64,000 bases of DNA from Gossypium raimondii (Eukaryota; Streptophyta; Magnoliopsida; Malvales; Malvaceae), in NCBI RefSeq assembly GCF_025698545.1, contig NC_068570.1, forward strand, positions 41,931,924-41,995,923, written 5' to 3'. How positions within the stretch are numbered: position 1 is the stretch's first letter; each line of letters opens with the position of its first letter. The notes under the pieces are model-generated. The model was not told the origin of the DNA. It worked only from the letters and a program-made list of their open reading frames with translations, and ran no database searches. A program made the translations under genes and the position numbers. Positions 35,671 to 47,273 of this stretch are shown piece after piece.

Positions 35671-36857
35671 GGTTTAATACCTCTTTTGGCATCTATACTA
35701 TTGCTAAATTATCACTTTGATATATGTATTATTTTTATCAGTTTAGTCTTTATATTTTTATTTTGTAATCCCTGTTATTTCACCAATATTTTCATTAAAA
35801 AAGTTAAGTCAACCACTGACACATTGCCATATGTCAAGGAAAAGTAAAAATTACTTTAAAATTTTAAATAATATATCAGAAAAACTAAAGGGATCATAAA
35901 AAATCTAACCCAAAAATTACTTGAAACTTAGAAAATTAAAAGAAAAACTAAAAATTTCATAACCTATTTTTAAAATGATAAAATTATTTTTAAGTTAATG
36001 TAAAACTCAAAATTCCTTCATAATATCAAAATTGCAAAAATATCGTAAAATTTCCAAAAAAGAAAACTATTTTTTTAAAAAGTTCATAAAATTTTAAAAT
36101 TTCTTTAAAAAACTAAAATTCCAAACTAACATATTTTTAAAATTTTATGAAAATTTTAAAATTTCTTTTGAAGTTCCGCATGCTTAATAATTTTAATGGT
36201 TAAACCTCAGATAATTTCAAGGTTGAAGCCTCCCGAACCATTTCATCTACTAGAATACCACATTTCTGGAATACGCAAATTTCATTTTCTTTTTTAAAAT
36301 GGACTAGTATTTGATGTATTCTTAGTTAGAAAAATAAAATTTACTAATATGTATTAAGTAAAATTGTATAGAATGTATTCTACTTAATTTTAAGTTTTTT
36401 AGAAAATTTTAGAATTTCATAAAAAAATAGAATTTTCTGGTTTGTTTGGAAATTTTAGGAATTCTTTTGCAATTTTAATGAATTTTTTTATATTTTAAAG
36501 AAATTTTGAGTTTTCTACATTAAATTTTGTTAATTTATAGAATTTTTTATAATTTTTAAAGATGGATTATGATTTTTTTAGTTTTTTTTACAATTTTCTA
36601 AGTTTCAAGATTTTTTAGTTTGATTTTTTTATGATTTTTAGATGTTTGATAATCTTTTCAATTTTTTATTTTTCATGAGACGTGTCAGCATGCCATTGGT
36701 CACAAAATGATATTAACAGAACAGCTTTTGTAACTGAAATTTGGACTGGGATGACAAGGTATACATAATGATAGTATAGGGAAAAACTGAAAAAAATTGT
36801 ACATGTATCAAAATGATAATTTAATTATAGTAGAAGGATAAAAAGAGGTATTAAGCC
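35671..36857. mobile_element. Foldback MULE-type MITE (1187 bp) with 9-bp TSD
   Basis: Left end GGTTTAATACCTC and right end (reverse complement) GGCTTAATACCTC. The inverted similarity runs far inward (ttaaattatcactttgatatatgtat versus its counterpart taaattatcattttgatacatgta; also aaacttagaaaatt against aattttctaagttt), so most of the element folds on itself around a loop near 36180-36300. It is flanked by AATATTAAA (35662-35670) and AATATTGAA (36858-36866), a 9-bp duplication with one mismatch. Nine-base duplications are the Mutator hallmark. No ORF is present, so it would need a transposase in trans. Confidence 0.75.
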
Positions 36858-37237
36858 AATATTGAAATTAAGATGCAACCTGGTATTGTAAAGTTAATAT
36901 ATGTTGAAAGGTGCTGATATGTTTTTCGCTCATTTAGAAATAGTTTCTCTAGTTTTATTTTTAATAATTTAATTTGTGTGCTTTTCATATTTTAAAATTT
37001 ATCTTCAATTGTTAAAATTTTTCTATTGAATTCACTAATATATTATTTTGAAATGAAAATAATACTCACTTAATAATCATGTAATAAAATCTATAAATAA
37101 TTTCAAAAGGAAGATTTGAGTAGACCCAAATTCTTATAAAATTGGTTTTTTTTTAATTCCTCAATAATCGTATTTCACGTGGTAGCATTCTAAAATAAAA
37201 TTGTTCTAACTACAAAATATCTTTTTTATATAATTTT

Positions 37238-38022
37238 GAGTAAATTATTAAAATAGTCACTTTTGTATACCTCAGGTTACATTTTAGTCATTTATGTTTA
37301 AAATGTTACGTTTTAGTCATTTACGTTATTGCGTTGTAACATTTCAGTCACTAAGTCGTTAACGATGTAATGGTAAGCTGCCGTGACACGTTAAATCATC
37401 ATTTCAAACAAAAATTTTAGGTTTACTTATACAATTAGTCCCCATATTTTTTTTTTGTTTTAAGCAATTTAATTTTGTTTCTTTTATGTTCTTTTAATTT
37501 TTTTCTTTATTTTCCATTCTCTTATGCTTCTTCCTTTATTTTCCTCATTCTCTATTTCTTTTAACTAGTTTTTCTATGTTTTCCATTTGTTAAAACTAGT
37601 CTCTATACTTTTTTTTAAACAATTTAATTTTTTCAGTGAGGCAAGCTTGTGGACTACTTTTAACAAATGGAAAACATAGAAAATTACGTTAAAAGAAATG
37701 AAGAAGAGAGGAAAACAAAGGGGAAGCGAAGAAAATGAAAATAAAGAAAAAAAGGAAAGTTAAAAGAACATAAAAGAAAAAGATTAAATTGCTCAAAATA
37801 AAAAAATATAGGACCAATTGTAGAATTTAACCTAAAATTTTGTTTTGAAATGATGATTTAACATGCCACATAAGTTTACCTTACACTATTAACGATGATT
37901 AACAACTCAATGACTAAAATGTTACAATGGGATAACGTAAGTGACTAAAACGTAACATTTCAAACATAAGTGACTAAAATGTAACATGAGGCAACCAAAA
38001 TGACAATTTTGATAGTTTACCC
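37238..38022. mobile_element. Foldback MULE-type MITE (785 bp) with perfect 9-bp TSD
   Basis: Left end GAGTAAATTATTAAAATAGTCA and right end (reverse complement) GGGTAAACTATCAAAATTGTCA, with inverted similarity over roughly 350-400 bp per arm around a loop near 37620-37650. Flanked on both sides by TATAATTTT (37229-37237 and 38023-38031), a perfect 9-bp duplication. It is non-coding. The terminal sequence differs from the 35671-36857 element, so this is a separate family. Confidence 0.82.
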
Positions 38023-38031
38023 TATAATTTT

Positions 38032-39604
38032 ATATATATTTAAAAATATTAATATATTTCCACAAATGTAATTATATCATATAATTTATATTATTTTAAT
38101 ATCATTATTATTTTATAATTCATTAAATTTTAATAATCTAATTTTTTTCTAAAAATTATTTATCTAAACAAAATAATCACCAATACTAGGATTTTGACAT
38201 AATTCATCTAAAATTCTCTATCCAAGTATACTCTTAAATGTAACATTCCCATATGCAAAGTGGAATTCTAGCATAAGATTCTCACTTTTTGAAGCATTAA
38301 CTCAAGTCGATAATCTCATATTCTCAAAATTGTCAAGAACTCTTCCTTAAATAATTTTATATTTCTCTTGATAATATGACATTTTAAATATCTTATTCTT
38401 ATTTTTAATGACATTACCAAACAAAATAATAAGTAATGAACAGGTTGTCCAATTTTTTATACGTTCTTTAAAGTTGTATTTTAACATATGTATTTTATAA
38501 ATTGAAAAAGTAACATTAGTATTATATTACATTCTACCAAAATATCGCTTTAGTTTTAATAATAAAAATGTAATTTCATTTTTCTTTTCCTTGTCACTTT
38601 GATGTATGAGAAACTCGCCCTAGCTTGGACCTAAACTTGTATAAAATAAAAATGTTAGCCAGCTATATCTTAAATCAATCTCCATATCTTACTTTCTTTA
38701 GTGATTACTAATTAAATTTTAAAATGTTGTTTACATAAGCCCCACTTGGGATGGCTGGGTTTAATTTTGTGACATATTTCACTATTTAAAAATAGTGGTA
38801 TTTATTAAGTAACAACTTAGTATGAGCTTGACTAAATAGAGAAGCGTCATGTTCCATATGTAAAAATTTAATAAAAGTAACGACTTAATTTCAAAAACTA
38901 AAACTTAACTAAATTATGCATAAACACATATAATATTAACTTATTAGTTAACATAAAATATACTTAATTGATTGATTAAAAAGTAAAATAGAAATAATTA
39001 AATTAATATTAAGGAAAATGTTACCAAATTTTATAATTTCAAAGTAAATATTTTACAATGAATCAATTTAAGAGATTAAACATAAATATATATTAAGTAA
39101 TACAAGGTACTTTAAGGAATCTTAAAAATTGGAGGCGAGGACGGGCCAAATATAAATTTACCCCCTTTTGAATGAGAATATGTATGAAATAGAAACACTT
39201 GATAAATCTTGGGGGGGGGGGGGTACTATTTGATGAGAAACCCCAAAATCTAGAACAAGAAATCACAAAGTCGTGTTTGAAAGTCTTGAAAGAAAAATTA
39301 AAGAAGAAAGAATGGACTTGTATTCAACTTAGAGGAAGGATGAGTGAGCCAAATGGAAATTTTAGCCCAAAAAGAGTGTTTGAATATGAAAATAAGATAT
39401 TAAGTCAGATTCAAAATAAAGGAGTGAAGAAAAAAAAAGAATGATATGTTAATTTTTGAAGAATTTGTATGAAAAACATATCAATGATCATATTTAAACC
39501 CTAAAATCTCTTAAAACAAAATTACTAAAACATCAATAATTCAACTTGCAGAACTTACAAGAAAATACTCTTATTTTCACAATATGCTTCCCACATACGA
39601 TAAG
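38032..39604. other. AT-rich intergenic region
   Basis: About 1.6 kb without a supported gene. It contains a run of 13 G at 39211-39223, unusual in this AT-rich setting. It also contains an 81-codon open frame at 39199-39444, rich in Lys/Glu and without a recognisable motif, which begins just before the G-run. The copia target duplication gagaa ends this segment at 39609. Confidence 0.45.
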
Positions 39605-39609
39605 GAGAA

Positions 39610-39804
39610 TGTTGAGAATATTCGTTTGATATATAAGCATTTATGTAAAGTTAGTTAGAATTAGTTAACGTGTAATTAGCTGTAGGGTTAGTTATTCTTG
39701 TTAGTTACTTAGTTGTTCTTGTTAGCTACACTCCTGTGTATATATTTACTGTTTTTTACTTGAATGAATTAACCATTATTCATATCAACTTCATTTTCTT
39801 AACA
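39610..39804 (+). repeat. Copia 5' LTR (195 bp)
   Basis: TGTTGAGAATATTCG...TTCTTAACA. It matches 56396-56594 almost base for base; differences are a missing A, a missing AAC, C versus T in gctacactcc, and G versus C in gaatgaatt. A tatatattt TATA-like run occurs near 39738. Such short LTRs are typical of the Ale/Retrofit lineage. Confidence 0.95.
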
Positions 39805-39817
39805 TGGTATCAGCCTA
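39805..39817 (+). other. Copia primer-binding site
   Basis: tggtatcagccta directly follows the LTR terminus aaca. It is complementary to the 3' end of initiator tRNA-Met, as in most plant copia elements. Confidence 0.9.
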
Positions 39818-39869
39818 AGATCATTTTTCTTGATCATCTTCGATCCAGTTTTTCTTCATTTCGTTTTTG

Positions 39870-40825
39870 ATGGCTAATCCTTCATCTCTTTCTCTGTCAT
39901 TTAGTCATCCTCTTTTTTTGCATCCTTCTGCTATGCCAGGGATGATTTTGGTTTCTCACCAGCTTACTGGTAATGACAATTATTGTGTTTGGAGCAGGTC
40001 TATGCGCATTGCCCTTCTTGCGAAGAATAAGCTAGGGTTTATTGATGGTTCATGCTCTCGTGATAGCTTCGATGTAGATCTCAAGCCTCATTGGGATCGT
40101 TGCAATGCTATCGTCCTTTCTTGGATTCTTAATACTGTTACTCAAGAACTCTCTGTTGGCATCGTTTTTGCGTCCAATGCTGCCATTGTTTGGAAGGATC
40201 TCCAGGAACGGTATGATAAAGTTGATGGCTCTCGTATTTACTACCTTCATCGTGCTATCTCTACTCACACACAAGGAACTTCTTCTATTTCCACTTATTT
40301 CATTAAGTTTTGTTTACTTTGGGATGAATATGATGTTCTTGTTCCTTCTTCTACATGCAACTGTGATCTTACTCGTAGAACTGCTCAACTTCAACAACAG
40401 CGTCTTTTCCCGTTTTTGATGGGTTTGAATGAAACTTACTCTAATGTTCGTTCTCAAGTTCTTTTGATGCAGCCTTTACCTATAGTTAATCAAGCTTATT
40501 CACTTGTTATGCGTGATGAGACTCAACGTGAGCTTGCATCTCCTTTACCCCTTTCTGAGCCTACTGCTCTTCTTAGTCAGCAATCATCCACTTCTTCCGC
40601 TCCCAAGAGGCGTTCTGATTTGATTTGTACGTATTGCCAAAAAAAAAGTCATATTCGAGCAGAATGTTACTGACTCAATGGTTTTCCTGCTGATTTCAAG
40701 TTCACCAAGAAACGATCACCAACTGCCAATAATGTTGTTGTTCCTTCTTCTGATTCTTTTGCTCCACCGGTCCATTCATCATCTGTTATTTCTGCTCCAA
40801 CATTCACTACTGAACAGTATCAATA
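39870..40825 (+). pseudogene. Copia gag
   Basis: Starts at ATG 39870 (MANPSSLSLSFSHP), 65 bp after the LTR. Gag motifs: GNDNYCVWSRSMRIALLAKN, GFIDGS, WDRCNAIVLSWILNTV, WKDLQERYDKVDGSRIYYLH and FLMGLNETYSNVRSQVLLM. The zinc knuckle CTYCQKKSHIRAECY at about 40627-40670 is followed at once by TGA (40671-40673). The reading frame then continues as LNGFPADFKF, so this is an in-frame stop in a gag-pol polyprotein. A second stop (TAG) lies near 40825 before protease. Confidence 0.9.
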
Positions 40826-43232
40826 GCTCTTGACTCTGCTAAACAAGGAACCATCTGTACAAGCTGTTGCTCACATGGCAGGTATATCTTCTGCATCGAA
40901 TCCGATTCATTGGATCCTTGATACTGGTGCTTCCAATCATATGACTCATGCTTTTAACTCTTTAATTCAACCTGTTGCATGTGCTAACAACTCTTTTGTT
41001 AAGTTGCCTACTGGTACCACAGCTGCTGTCACTCATGTTGGTAATCACAAACTCACACGTCATTATACCCTCAAAGATGTTCTTTGTGTCCCTTCTTTTA
41101 ATTTCAACCTCCTCTCCATTTCAAAGCTCACTAAGGATCTTAACTGTTTTGTTTCCTTTTATCCTACATGTTGTGTTTTGCAGGACCTTTGCAGTGGAAG
41201 GATGATGGGGATTGGTAAAGAACACGATGGCCTCTATCTACTTCAACCTCAACCTTCCCCAACTCATACTCCCCCACCTGTCTATTTTCCTGTACAACCT
41301 TTTGCTTCTGCCTCTAAGCATATTGATTATTTTCTGTGGCATGCTAGACTTGGTCACACATATTTTTCAACAATGAATAAAATACCTTTTTTGCATGATG
41401 GTTCTATGCATTCTCATAGCAATCCTACTTGTCCTATCTATCCATTAGCTAAACAAACCCGACTATCATTTCCATACAGTCATTCCAGGCAATCAACACC
41501 TTTTACCCTCATTCATGTTGATGTTTGGGGTCCTTATCGAATTTCCACTCATTCTAGTCACAGGTATTTTTTAACACTTGTTGATGATCACACCAGGATG
41601 ATATGGATTTACCTTTTAAAACTTAAGAGTGATGCCTTTCTCTACCTCAAACAGTTCATCACATTGGTTAAAACACAGTTTTCTGGGATAGTTAAAATTG
41701 TTCGAAGTGATAATGGTTATGAATTTTTCACTAAAGAAGGCTCTTTTTTTTTTTCACTCCCTTGGCATTGTTCATCAATCATCTTGTGTTCACACACCAC
41801 AACAGAACGGTGTGGTTGAACGCAAACACCGCCACCTTTTAGATCTTGCACGAGCATTGAAATTTCAGTCCTAAGTCCCAGTCAAATTTGGGGGCGTATG
41901 TGTTCTTATTGCTTGTTACTTGATCAATAGATTGCCTTCTACTGTGCTTGGTTGGAAAACTCCTTTTGAATTGTTGCATCACAAGCCACCAAATTTTACG
42001 CATCTTCAGACATTTGGTTGTCTATGTTATGCTACAGTCACAAAATTCCATGACAAGTTTTCTCCAAAAGCCACCCCTTCTATCTTTATGGGATATTCCC
42101 AAGTTCAAAAAGGTTACATACTGTTTGATCCTATGTCACATAAATTTTTTGTTAGTCGCAATGTCATCTTTCATGAGTCCATTTTTCCTTTTCATACACC
42201 ACCCAAAGATCAACCACTTTTTCCCTTAGACGTTCATGCTTTTGGCTTCTTTCATGATTCTGATTTCCTTATTACTAATCCTTCCAATTCACCACCACCA
42301 CCTTCCCATTTACCCTCTAATCCTTCTCGAAGAAGTACCCGACCAACCCGACAACCTACCTGGATGCAGGATTACATTTGTTTTAACTCTTCCATCTCTT
42401 CATCATCTTCTACTGTTGCACAAGGTTAGTATCATCTTTCTAACTTTATCACTTATCATTTACCCTTCCAAACTCAATGTTTTACTGCTTCCATCTCTCA
42501 CATCTCTGAACCTCGAACTTACCAAGAGGCAATTAAACATGACTGTTGGAAAGCTGCTATGCAACAGGAAATTAAAGCTTTAGAAGCCAATTTGACTTGG
42601 GAGATTGTTTCACTTCCACCCGGCAAACATCTCATTGGTTGCAAGTGGGTTTTTTGCATCAAGTACCATTCTGATGGCTCTATTGAACGTTACAAGGCCA
42701 GGTTAGTAGCTAAAGGCTATAGCCAAAAGGAAGGCATTATTTTTCAGGATACCTTTTCCCCGGTAGTCAAGCAGGTCACAGTTAAGGTAATTGTTGCTCT
42801 TGCTGCTCTCTTTGACTGGCCTCTCATTCAGATGGATGTTTACAATGCTTTTCTTCAAGGTGACCTTTATGAAGAGGTGTACATGTACTTACCTCTGGCC
42901 TTTGACACTCTAGGGAGCAACCATGTCTGTCGTTTGTCTCTTTATGGGTTAAAACAGGCTTCAAGGCACTGGAATTTGAATCTCAGTGAGGCTCTCATCA
43001 ACACTGGTTATGTTCAAAGTCGGTATGATTACTCTATGTTTGTTAAATCATTCGGCAGCAAGATTGTTATCATGCTCATCTATGTTGATGATCTCTTGAT
43101 CACTGGGAATGATAAATCCCTGATTGAAGACTTGCAAGCTACCCTCCATCAGAATTTTAAAATGAAGAACTTGGGTACGCTTAAGTATTTTCTAGGCATT
43201 GAAATCGCACGATCAAAAGCAGGAATCATCAT
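40826..43232 (+). pseudogene. Copia pol: protease, integrase, RT (N-terminal portion)
   Basis: In order: protease WILDTGASNHM; GAG-pre-integrase LWHARLGHTYFSTMNKIP, with the CxxC of the zinc site degraded to CPIY; integrase [20 protein letters not shown], then a frameshift in an 11-T run at 41744-41754. Integrase resumes with [39 protein letters not shown] and FGCLCYAT. RT follows from about 42510 (EIKALEANLTWEIV, KARLVAKGYSQKEG, QMDVYNAFLQGDL, CRLSLYGLKQASRHW, MLIYVDDLLITGND, YFLGIEIARS). Several stops occur besides the frameshift. Catalytic residues of integrase and RT are present. The Tat insertion begins right after GIII. Confidence 0.92.
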
Positions 43233-46200
43233 TGTAAGGCCCAATTTTGGCCCGGGCTTGCCTAAATAAAAAATGAACTCTAAATACAAATTCAAAGTCC
43301 ATTTACAAAAATTTAAACCCAAATTACAATGACCTGATGGCCGAATAAGAATACATTAGCAGGCCTAAACCTAAGTAGGCCCAATTCCCCCAAGCCCAAT
43401 CACGAAGTGGCCCAACTGGCCTGAACCAAATGCCAGAAACCCTAGCATCAGCCCCCAACTAGCGCCGCAACCACCAGGCCTTCTCCTTGCGCGTGTGGTG
43501 CCTGCACGCGTGTAGCTGCTCCTGCCCTAGCCTCTGTCGCCTCCGCACGAGCATGCCTCTCCCACGTATGTGCCACGCCCGCGCCTCCATACACCTGCAA
43601 CGAATGCACACAAACAAACAACAAAGCACAGGCAAACATAAAATATGGGCAGAAATCGAGAGCAAATCAGAGAAAGAGAGAAAATAAGAAAAAAGAGAGG
43701 ATTTTTTATTTTCTTTTGATTTTCTGTAATTCGGGTTATAAAGAACCCTATACAAACGTTGTAAAGGTGGTTTTTTTTACGCACAAAAAAAGGAGAGCAT
43801 ACTGTAACACAAAAACGAAATCAATACCAAAAAAGGTTCTCATTTTCTCTTTTCGGTTCCCTTTTAATGGTTTTTTTCTTTTTCTTTTTCTTTTCTGCTC
43901 GATCTTAATCATATATAGGCATATTTACAAAATAAAAGAGGGAAGGGTTTAGAAACATTACCTGGTTCGGTGCGTCGCCGAATCCCCCTCCGTTCAGGCC
44001 AAGATTGAACAGGCGAGGGGGAGGCTTTCGATTCTTGATGCGGCGCAGAGAGTTTTTCTCTCCTTTTTTCTTAATTTTTATTTTATATTAGGAAAGCTCC
44101 TGATAGCTTAAGGTTTTGTTTTAATCCCGAAAAGAAACGACGTCGTATTTGGCCGTGTGACCCGCGCGTGTGACCCGACCCGGGGAGGATCCGCGCACCT
44201 TCGCTCATTGGTCCATTTGCGCCACTAATCCCTTGATTTTTTCGGCGCGTTACAATCAAGTTGTTTTATTGTTTTTAAATTAAACCTCTTATTTCATTTT
44301 TGTTTCACTTGGGTCCTTCCTATAACGCAGCGTTTCGAGGTGTTGGGATTATTTCCCTTTTAGTCCCTCGTGTCATTCGCGCGTCTCACTTTGGTCCTTT
44401 TTTATTTATTTTAATTCTGTTTGTAGCTCTTTAAATTTATTTCAATTGCATTTTGACCCCGCATTTTATTTTTAGTTTCTTTTGTTTCCTGTTGATTCGG
44501 TTCTAATTATTGTTGGGTCCTACAACATTGAATTTGGTTTCGATTTAGTTTAAATTTGGTTTCTTTTTTTTCTGTTTTCTGATTTAATAACAAATTTTAA
44601 ATATGATTAGTTTTACATTAACAATATTATAAATCTTTTTAGTATTACTTTCATATTTAACTTTAGCTAGCTTTTAAAATTCATTATTATTATAATTTTA
44701 AAACATAAAATTTATTATTTAGTTTGTATTTTATATTTTAAATTCATTCTATACCAATATTTTGAAATCTATTTGACATTTTTAATTTTGTTTTTTTTGT
44801 ATTATTATTTTAATTTTTATTTAAGTTTTGAATCTTTGGTTTTAAAATTTGTAGATTATTATTTTAACTCCAAAAAACGTTTCCTTCATATTTTGTTTTG
44901 TTTTCAAAGTTTTTTTAATAAATCTATTATTATATCAGTATGTTTTAAACATTATTTTTTACTATTGGCTTAATATTGTTTACAAACCCTTTTTATACTT
45001 TTATTTTCCAAGTTGATACATTTATTTATTTCATCACACTTAATATATTTTAGAATTTGATATATTACTTTATATTTCTCAATAATGTATTTTAGAATAT
45101 AGTCCCAAATTTTATTTTCACCATGATATCCCGTGATTATTATATTTATACGTATAATTTATATGGAATTATTTTAATACATGTATATGCGTGTATAAAA
45201 TGCATCATAACTTGTAATTTACAAAATTTTATTTTTATTTTCAAATTGTTTTATTCATTTCGATTATTTTAAGTGGTTACTTGTGATTAAATTATCTTTA
45301 TATTAATTATTCTCATTTTGTTATTTGTTAAGATTGATTATTAGTTTATTTGATTATCAATGTTGATGTATTATATGTTTGGTTGCTCAATTGTAAATTT
45401 AGCTTGCTATTCACCATTTGATTTGTATATTGATACTTTATTATATGGTTTGTAAAATTGCATTTCATTAAAGCATTATAATTGTTTAATTTCAAAATCC
45501 CTACAAAGTTTGGTGTTTAAAAATTCTCGAGAGGATTGTGCCCTAACTTACTGGCTTCAATTCTCCTTTTTGATTTTAAATAGCCGAATACCCCCTTTTT
45601 TTCAATTCGAACATAGAAATTTCAAAATAAAAGCTCATTCTCGAGAATTTGACACGTTGTGTCCTAAAGCATTGAATATGACGTATTATTTTCTCGAGAT
45701 GAGGATTTTAAGGCAATGTTCAATATTTAGGAATTTTGTGAAATCGAACGCTAACTTACTGGGTTTTGATTTTCTCATTTGACCCAGATAATCGAATATC
45801 CTTCTCAAAACGCATGGGTTTTAAAAGTTAAAAGATAAACTTAATTTGAAGATTAAAAATGTTGCACCCTAACTCACTGGGTGTGACATTTTATTTCTTC
45901 GAAATAAGAGTGTTTTATTATTCAATTTATTCAGAATAAAAAGATCGTATTTTAAAATCTTTTCAAAATTTTGACATTAAGACATTAAACATCGATTCGG
46001 TACCAATTTTGGGCGTTACGAGGGTGCTAACCCTTCCTCGTGCGTAACCGACTCCCGAACCCGCTTTTCTTAAAATTCGCAGACCTAAAATTATTTTCAA
46101 GGTGATCCAATCACACCACAATAAAAGATCGGTGGCGACTCCCATTTCTATTTTCAAAATCGATACCTATTTTTCAAATTTCATAAAAATGGTGTCGACA
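43233..46200 (+). repeat. Tat element 5' LTR (2968 bp)
   Basis: TGTAAGGCCCAATTTTGGCCC...GGTGTCGACA. Aligned by eye with 52633-55546 over its whole length. Small indels are scattered, including a 17-bp extra stretch near 43498-43514 in this copy. It contains a GC-richer block at 43440-43600 and again around 43975-44230; the rest is very AT-rich. Open frames on both strands in the GC-rich block have no motifs. Confidence 0.93.
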
Positions 46201-46224
46201 GCTTGGCGACTCCACTGGGGACGC
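46201..46224 (+). other. Tat primer-binding site
   Basis: gcttggcgactccactgggg directly follows the LTR end GTGTCGACA. The same sequence (gcttggcgactccactaggg) follows the LTR end of the second Tat element at 63681. Conservation in two copies at the LTR edge supports a PBS; I do not assign the tRNA firmly. Confidence 0.75.
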
Positions 46225-47270
46225 ATTTAGAGAGTCAAGCCGTAAAATTGATTATTTTTGTCTTATTGTCAAAAATTAAAATTTGATTTGAAAAAATTAC
46301 GATCTTTTCTTTGCACTTGTTTGCATGATTATTGTAAATTAAGTTGTATATTTTGACATCATTTTGCATAAGACTGTTTAGTCTTGTCCTTTTAAGTGGG
46401 AGTGAGAAACTAGTCCTTCGTGAGGTTTTCACCTCCGTGCAAGATAGTGGAACACTTTTGGAATACATCCGTACTTATGTCTTTGTGAGGTTTTCATCTT
46501 CGTGCAGCCATAGGGAAATGTATTCCCCTGAACCGAACTCGGTCTGTATGAGCCTATAATGGGTGAAGATCGAGGAATCTGCTGGTTCGGGTACCTTGAC
46601 TCTAGAACCAAACCTCATATAGTGGACTTAGGAACTTAACCTAGGTAGAGCCACTCCAAACCCCTAGTAGTCACCCGACTAGGTACTTCTGTTTTCCTTG
46701 TTTACTAATGTTTTGTTCTAACCCCTATTGTTGTGTTTTGATTATGATTGCATTACATTGCATCTTAGGAAAGAGATATTGATTCAAGACCGATTACTAA
46801 ATTAGAAAGCTTGTCATGGAATATGAATTCCTTGATAAAGTGGAAAATAATACGACTTCCTGAATATATTCTGAGAAACACAAGAATGGCGATGGAAGAG
46901 TTTGTGACCCTGCTTCGTGGCCTGAGGATTCAAGGCGACTGTATAAGAGCCTTTGACGTCCCAACTCCCTTAAAGAAGTTGACGAACCTTATGAAGATGG
47001 ACAGATGATGGATCGCGACCAAGATTAAGAAAAGGAGCTAGTAATGGCACATATTGGAAATTGGCAAGATTATCTTAAACATGTGCATGAAGAAGAAGAT
47101 AGATGTTGTTTCTTGGAATATGAGGGTGAGGCCGTACATGTATCCGTTTTATGTAAAGGAATTTGCTTTCTAGAAAAGTTTCCTAAATGTAATTGAAGCA
47201 GAATCAATGTCTCTGTAGGCATGCATTTCATGCATTCGCATTACATGCATTAAAGTCCATTGAAAGGGTC
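46225..47270 (+). other. Tat untranslated leader with two small hairpins
   Basis: About 1 kb between PBS and gag. It contains the block 46390-46560, which recurs at 63869-64000, with two hairpins at 46422-46435 and 46487-46500. A decayed reading frame from ATG 46816 (MEYEFLDKVENN, soon a stop) resembles the beginning of Tat-lineage N-terminal ORFs, but little of it is left. Confidence 0.55.
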
Positions 47271-47273
47271 TAA

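Noticed and set aside
39199..39444. 81-codon open frame starting at the poly-G run.
   Set aside because: Low-complexity Lys/Glu-rich product, the Gly run comes from poly-G, and there is no domain or promoter signal.
43448..43952. Several overlapping open frames on both strands in the Tat LTR (and copies at 52390-53190).
   Set aside because: They lie in a GC-richer LTR block, have no recognisable domain, and frames shift between the two LTR copies because of indels. Shadows of non-coding LTR sequence.
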